DNA of 12,588 nt. Origin: Actinomycetes bacterium. GTDB lineage: Bacteria > Actinomycetota > Actinomycetes > S36-B12 > GCA-2699445. The stretch covers positions 1-12,588 of the forward strand of contig JAHZKU010000123.1 in assembly GCA_022600255.1 (NCBI GenBank), given 5' to 3'. Below, one piece after another: positions 12,364-12,588 of this stretch. Every line of letters starts with the position of its first letter. Positions within the stretch are counted from its first letter, which is position 1. The notes beneath the pieces are model-generated. The model did not search any database. It was not told where the DNA came from and saw only the letters and a list, made by a program, of their open reading frames with translations. Both the position numbers and the translations under genes were made by a program.

Positions 12364-12588
12364 ATGAGAGTCCCCATCAGTTGGCTGCGTGAATACGCCC
12401 CGGTGCCTGCCGCGGAGTCGGGGCGCGACATCGCTGATCGCCTGATCGCCGCGGGTCTGGAAGTTGAGACCGTAGACACGATCGGCGAGGGCAGCAGTGG
12501 CCCCCTCGTCGTGGGACAGGTGGCGCAGATCACCGAGTTAACAGAGTTCAAGAAGCCGATTCGGCTCTGCCAAGTTGCGGTCGGGTCA
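12364..12588 (+). CDS. pheT: Phenylalanine-tRNA ligase beta subunit (3' end outside window)
   Basis: The first 75 codons of pheT. 'MRVPISWLREYAPVP' is the standard start, followed by 'IADRLIAAGLEVETVD' and the beginning of the tRNA-binding (EMAP/OB-like) B2 domain at 'GPLVVGQVAQIT'. The ATG follows the pheS TAG without a gap; GGAGG (12354-12358), inside the last codons of pheS, is its ribosome-binding site with a 5-base spacer. The rest (about 750 residues in the family) lies beyond the window. Confidence 0.96.
   Translation, partial: MRVPISWLREYAPVPAAESGRDIADRLIAAGLEVETVDTIGEGSSGPLVVGQVAQITELTEFKKPIRLCQVAVGS

Overview
The window is a piece of an actinobacterial chromosome. The evidence is the gene order infC-rpmI-rplT-TrmH/SpoU methyltransferase followed by pheS-pheT, the same order I remember from Mycobacterium tuberculosis (Rv1641-Rv1644 and Rv1649-Rv1650). 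Further support comes from a DUF1844 gene divergent from infC, an AccD3-like fused carboxyltransferase, G+C-rich codon use, and several genes with a TAGNNT -10 box placed so that transcription should begin at the start codon (leaderless mRNAs). I cannot name the genus; a lineage outside the well-studied genera is plausible.

Layout. 1-1703: the 3' part of an SDR-like NAD(P)-binding protein with a DUF2867 tail, overlapping a small three-helix membrane protein. 1783-3162: a DHA2-type MFS exporter. 3283-4890: a single-chain acyl-CoA carboxyltransferase (beta and alpha halves joined by a low-complexity linker). 4974-5294 (minus): DUF1844 protein. 5295-5630: promoter and structured leader of the IF3 operon. 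5631-7766: infC (AUC start), rpmI, rplT and an rRNA/tRNA 2'-O-methyltransferase in one operon. 7907-8308: DUF1801 protein. 8352-9089 (minus): class I SAM methyltransferase. 9090-10485: a gene-poor, accessory-looking stretch with possible IS21-type terminal repeats, a 14-bp palindrome, and a gene for a secreted or membrane protein with PGRS-like Gly-Gly-X repeats that seems to carry a frameshift. 10486-11160: a membrane-anchored SRPBCC-like protein. 11254-12588: pheS and the start of pheT.

How it fits together. The core is translational: IF3, ribosomal proteins L35 and L20, an RNA methyltransferase and phenylalanyl-tRNA synthetase. Visible control elements are the non-canonical infC start codon (IF3 autoregulation), a multi-hairpin infC leader, a 7-bp hairpin before rplT, and an inverted repeat that exactly brackets the pheST -10 box. 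The roughly 3.3 kb between the methyltransferase operon and pheST holds variable cargo. I see no CRISPR array, tRNA, rRNA or intact mobile element, and no clearly new defence or biosynthetic system. The most unusual items are the broken Gly-rich membrane protein and the candidate regulatory structures.
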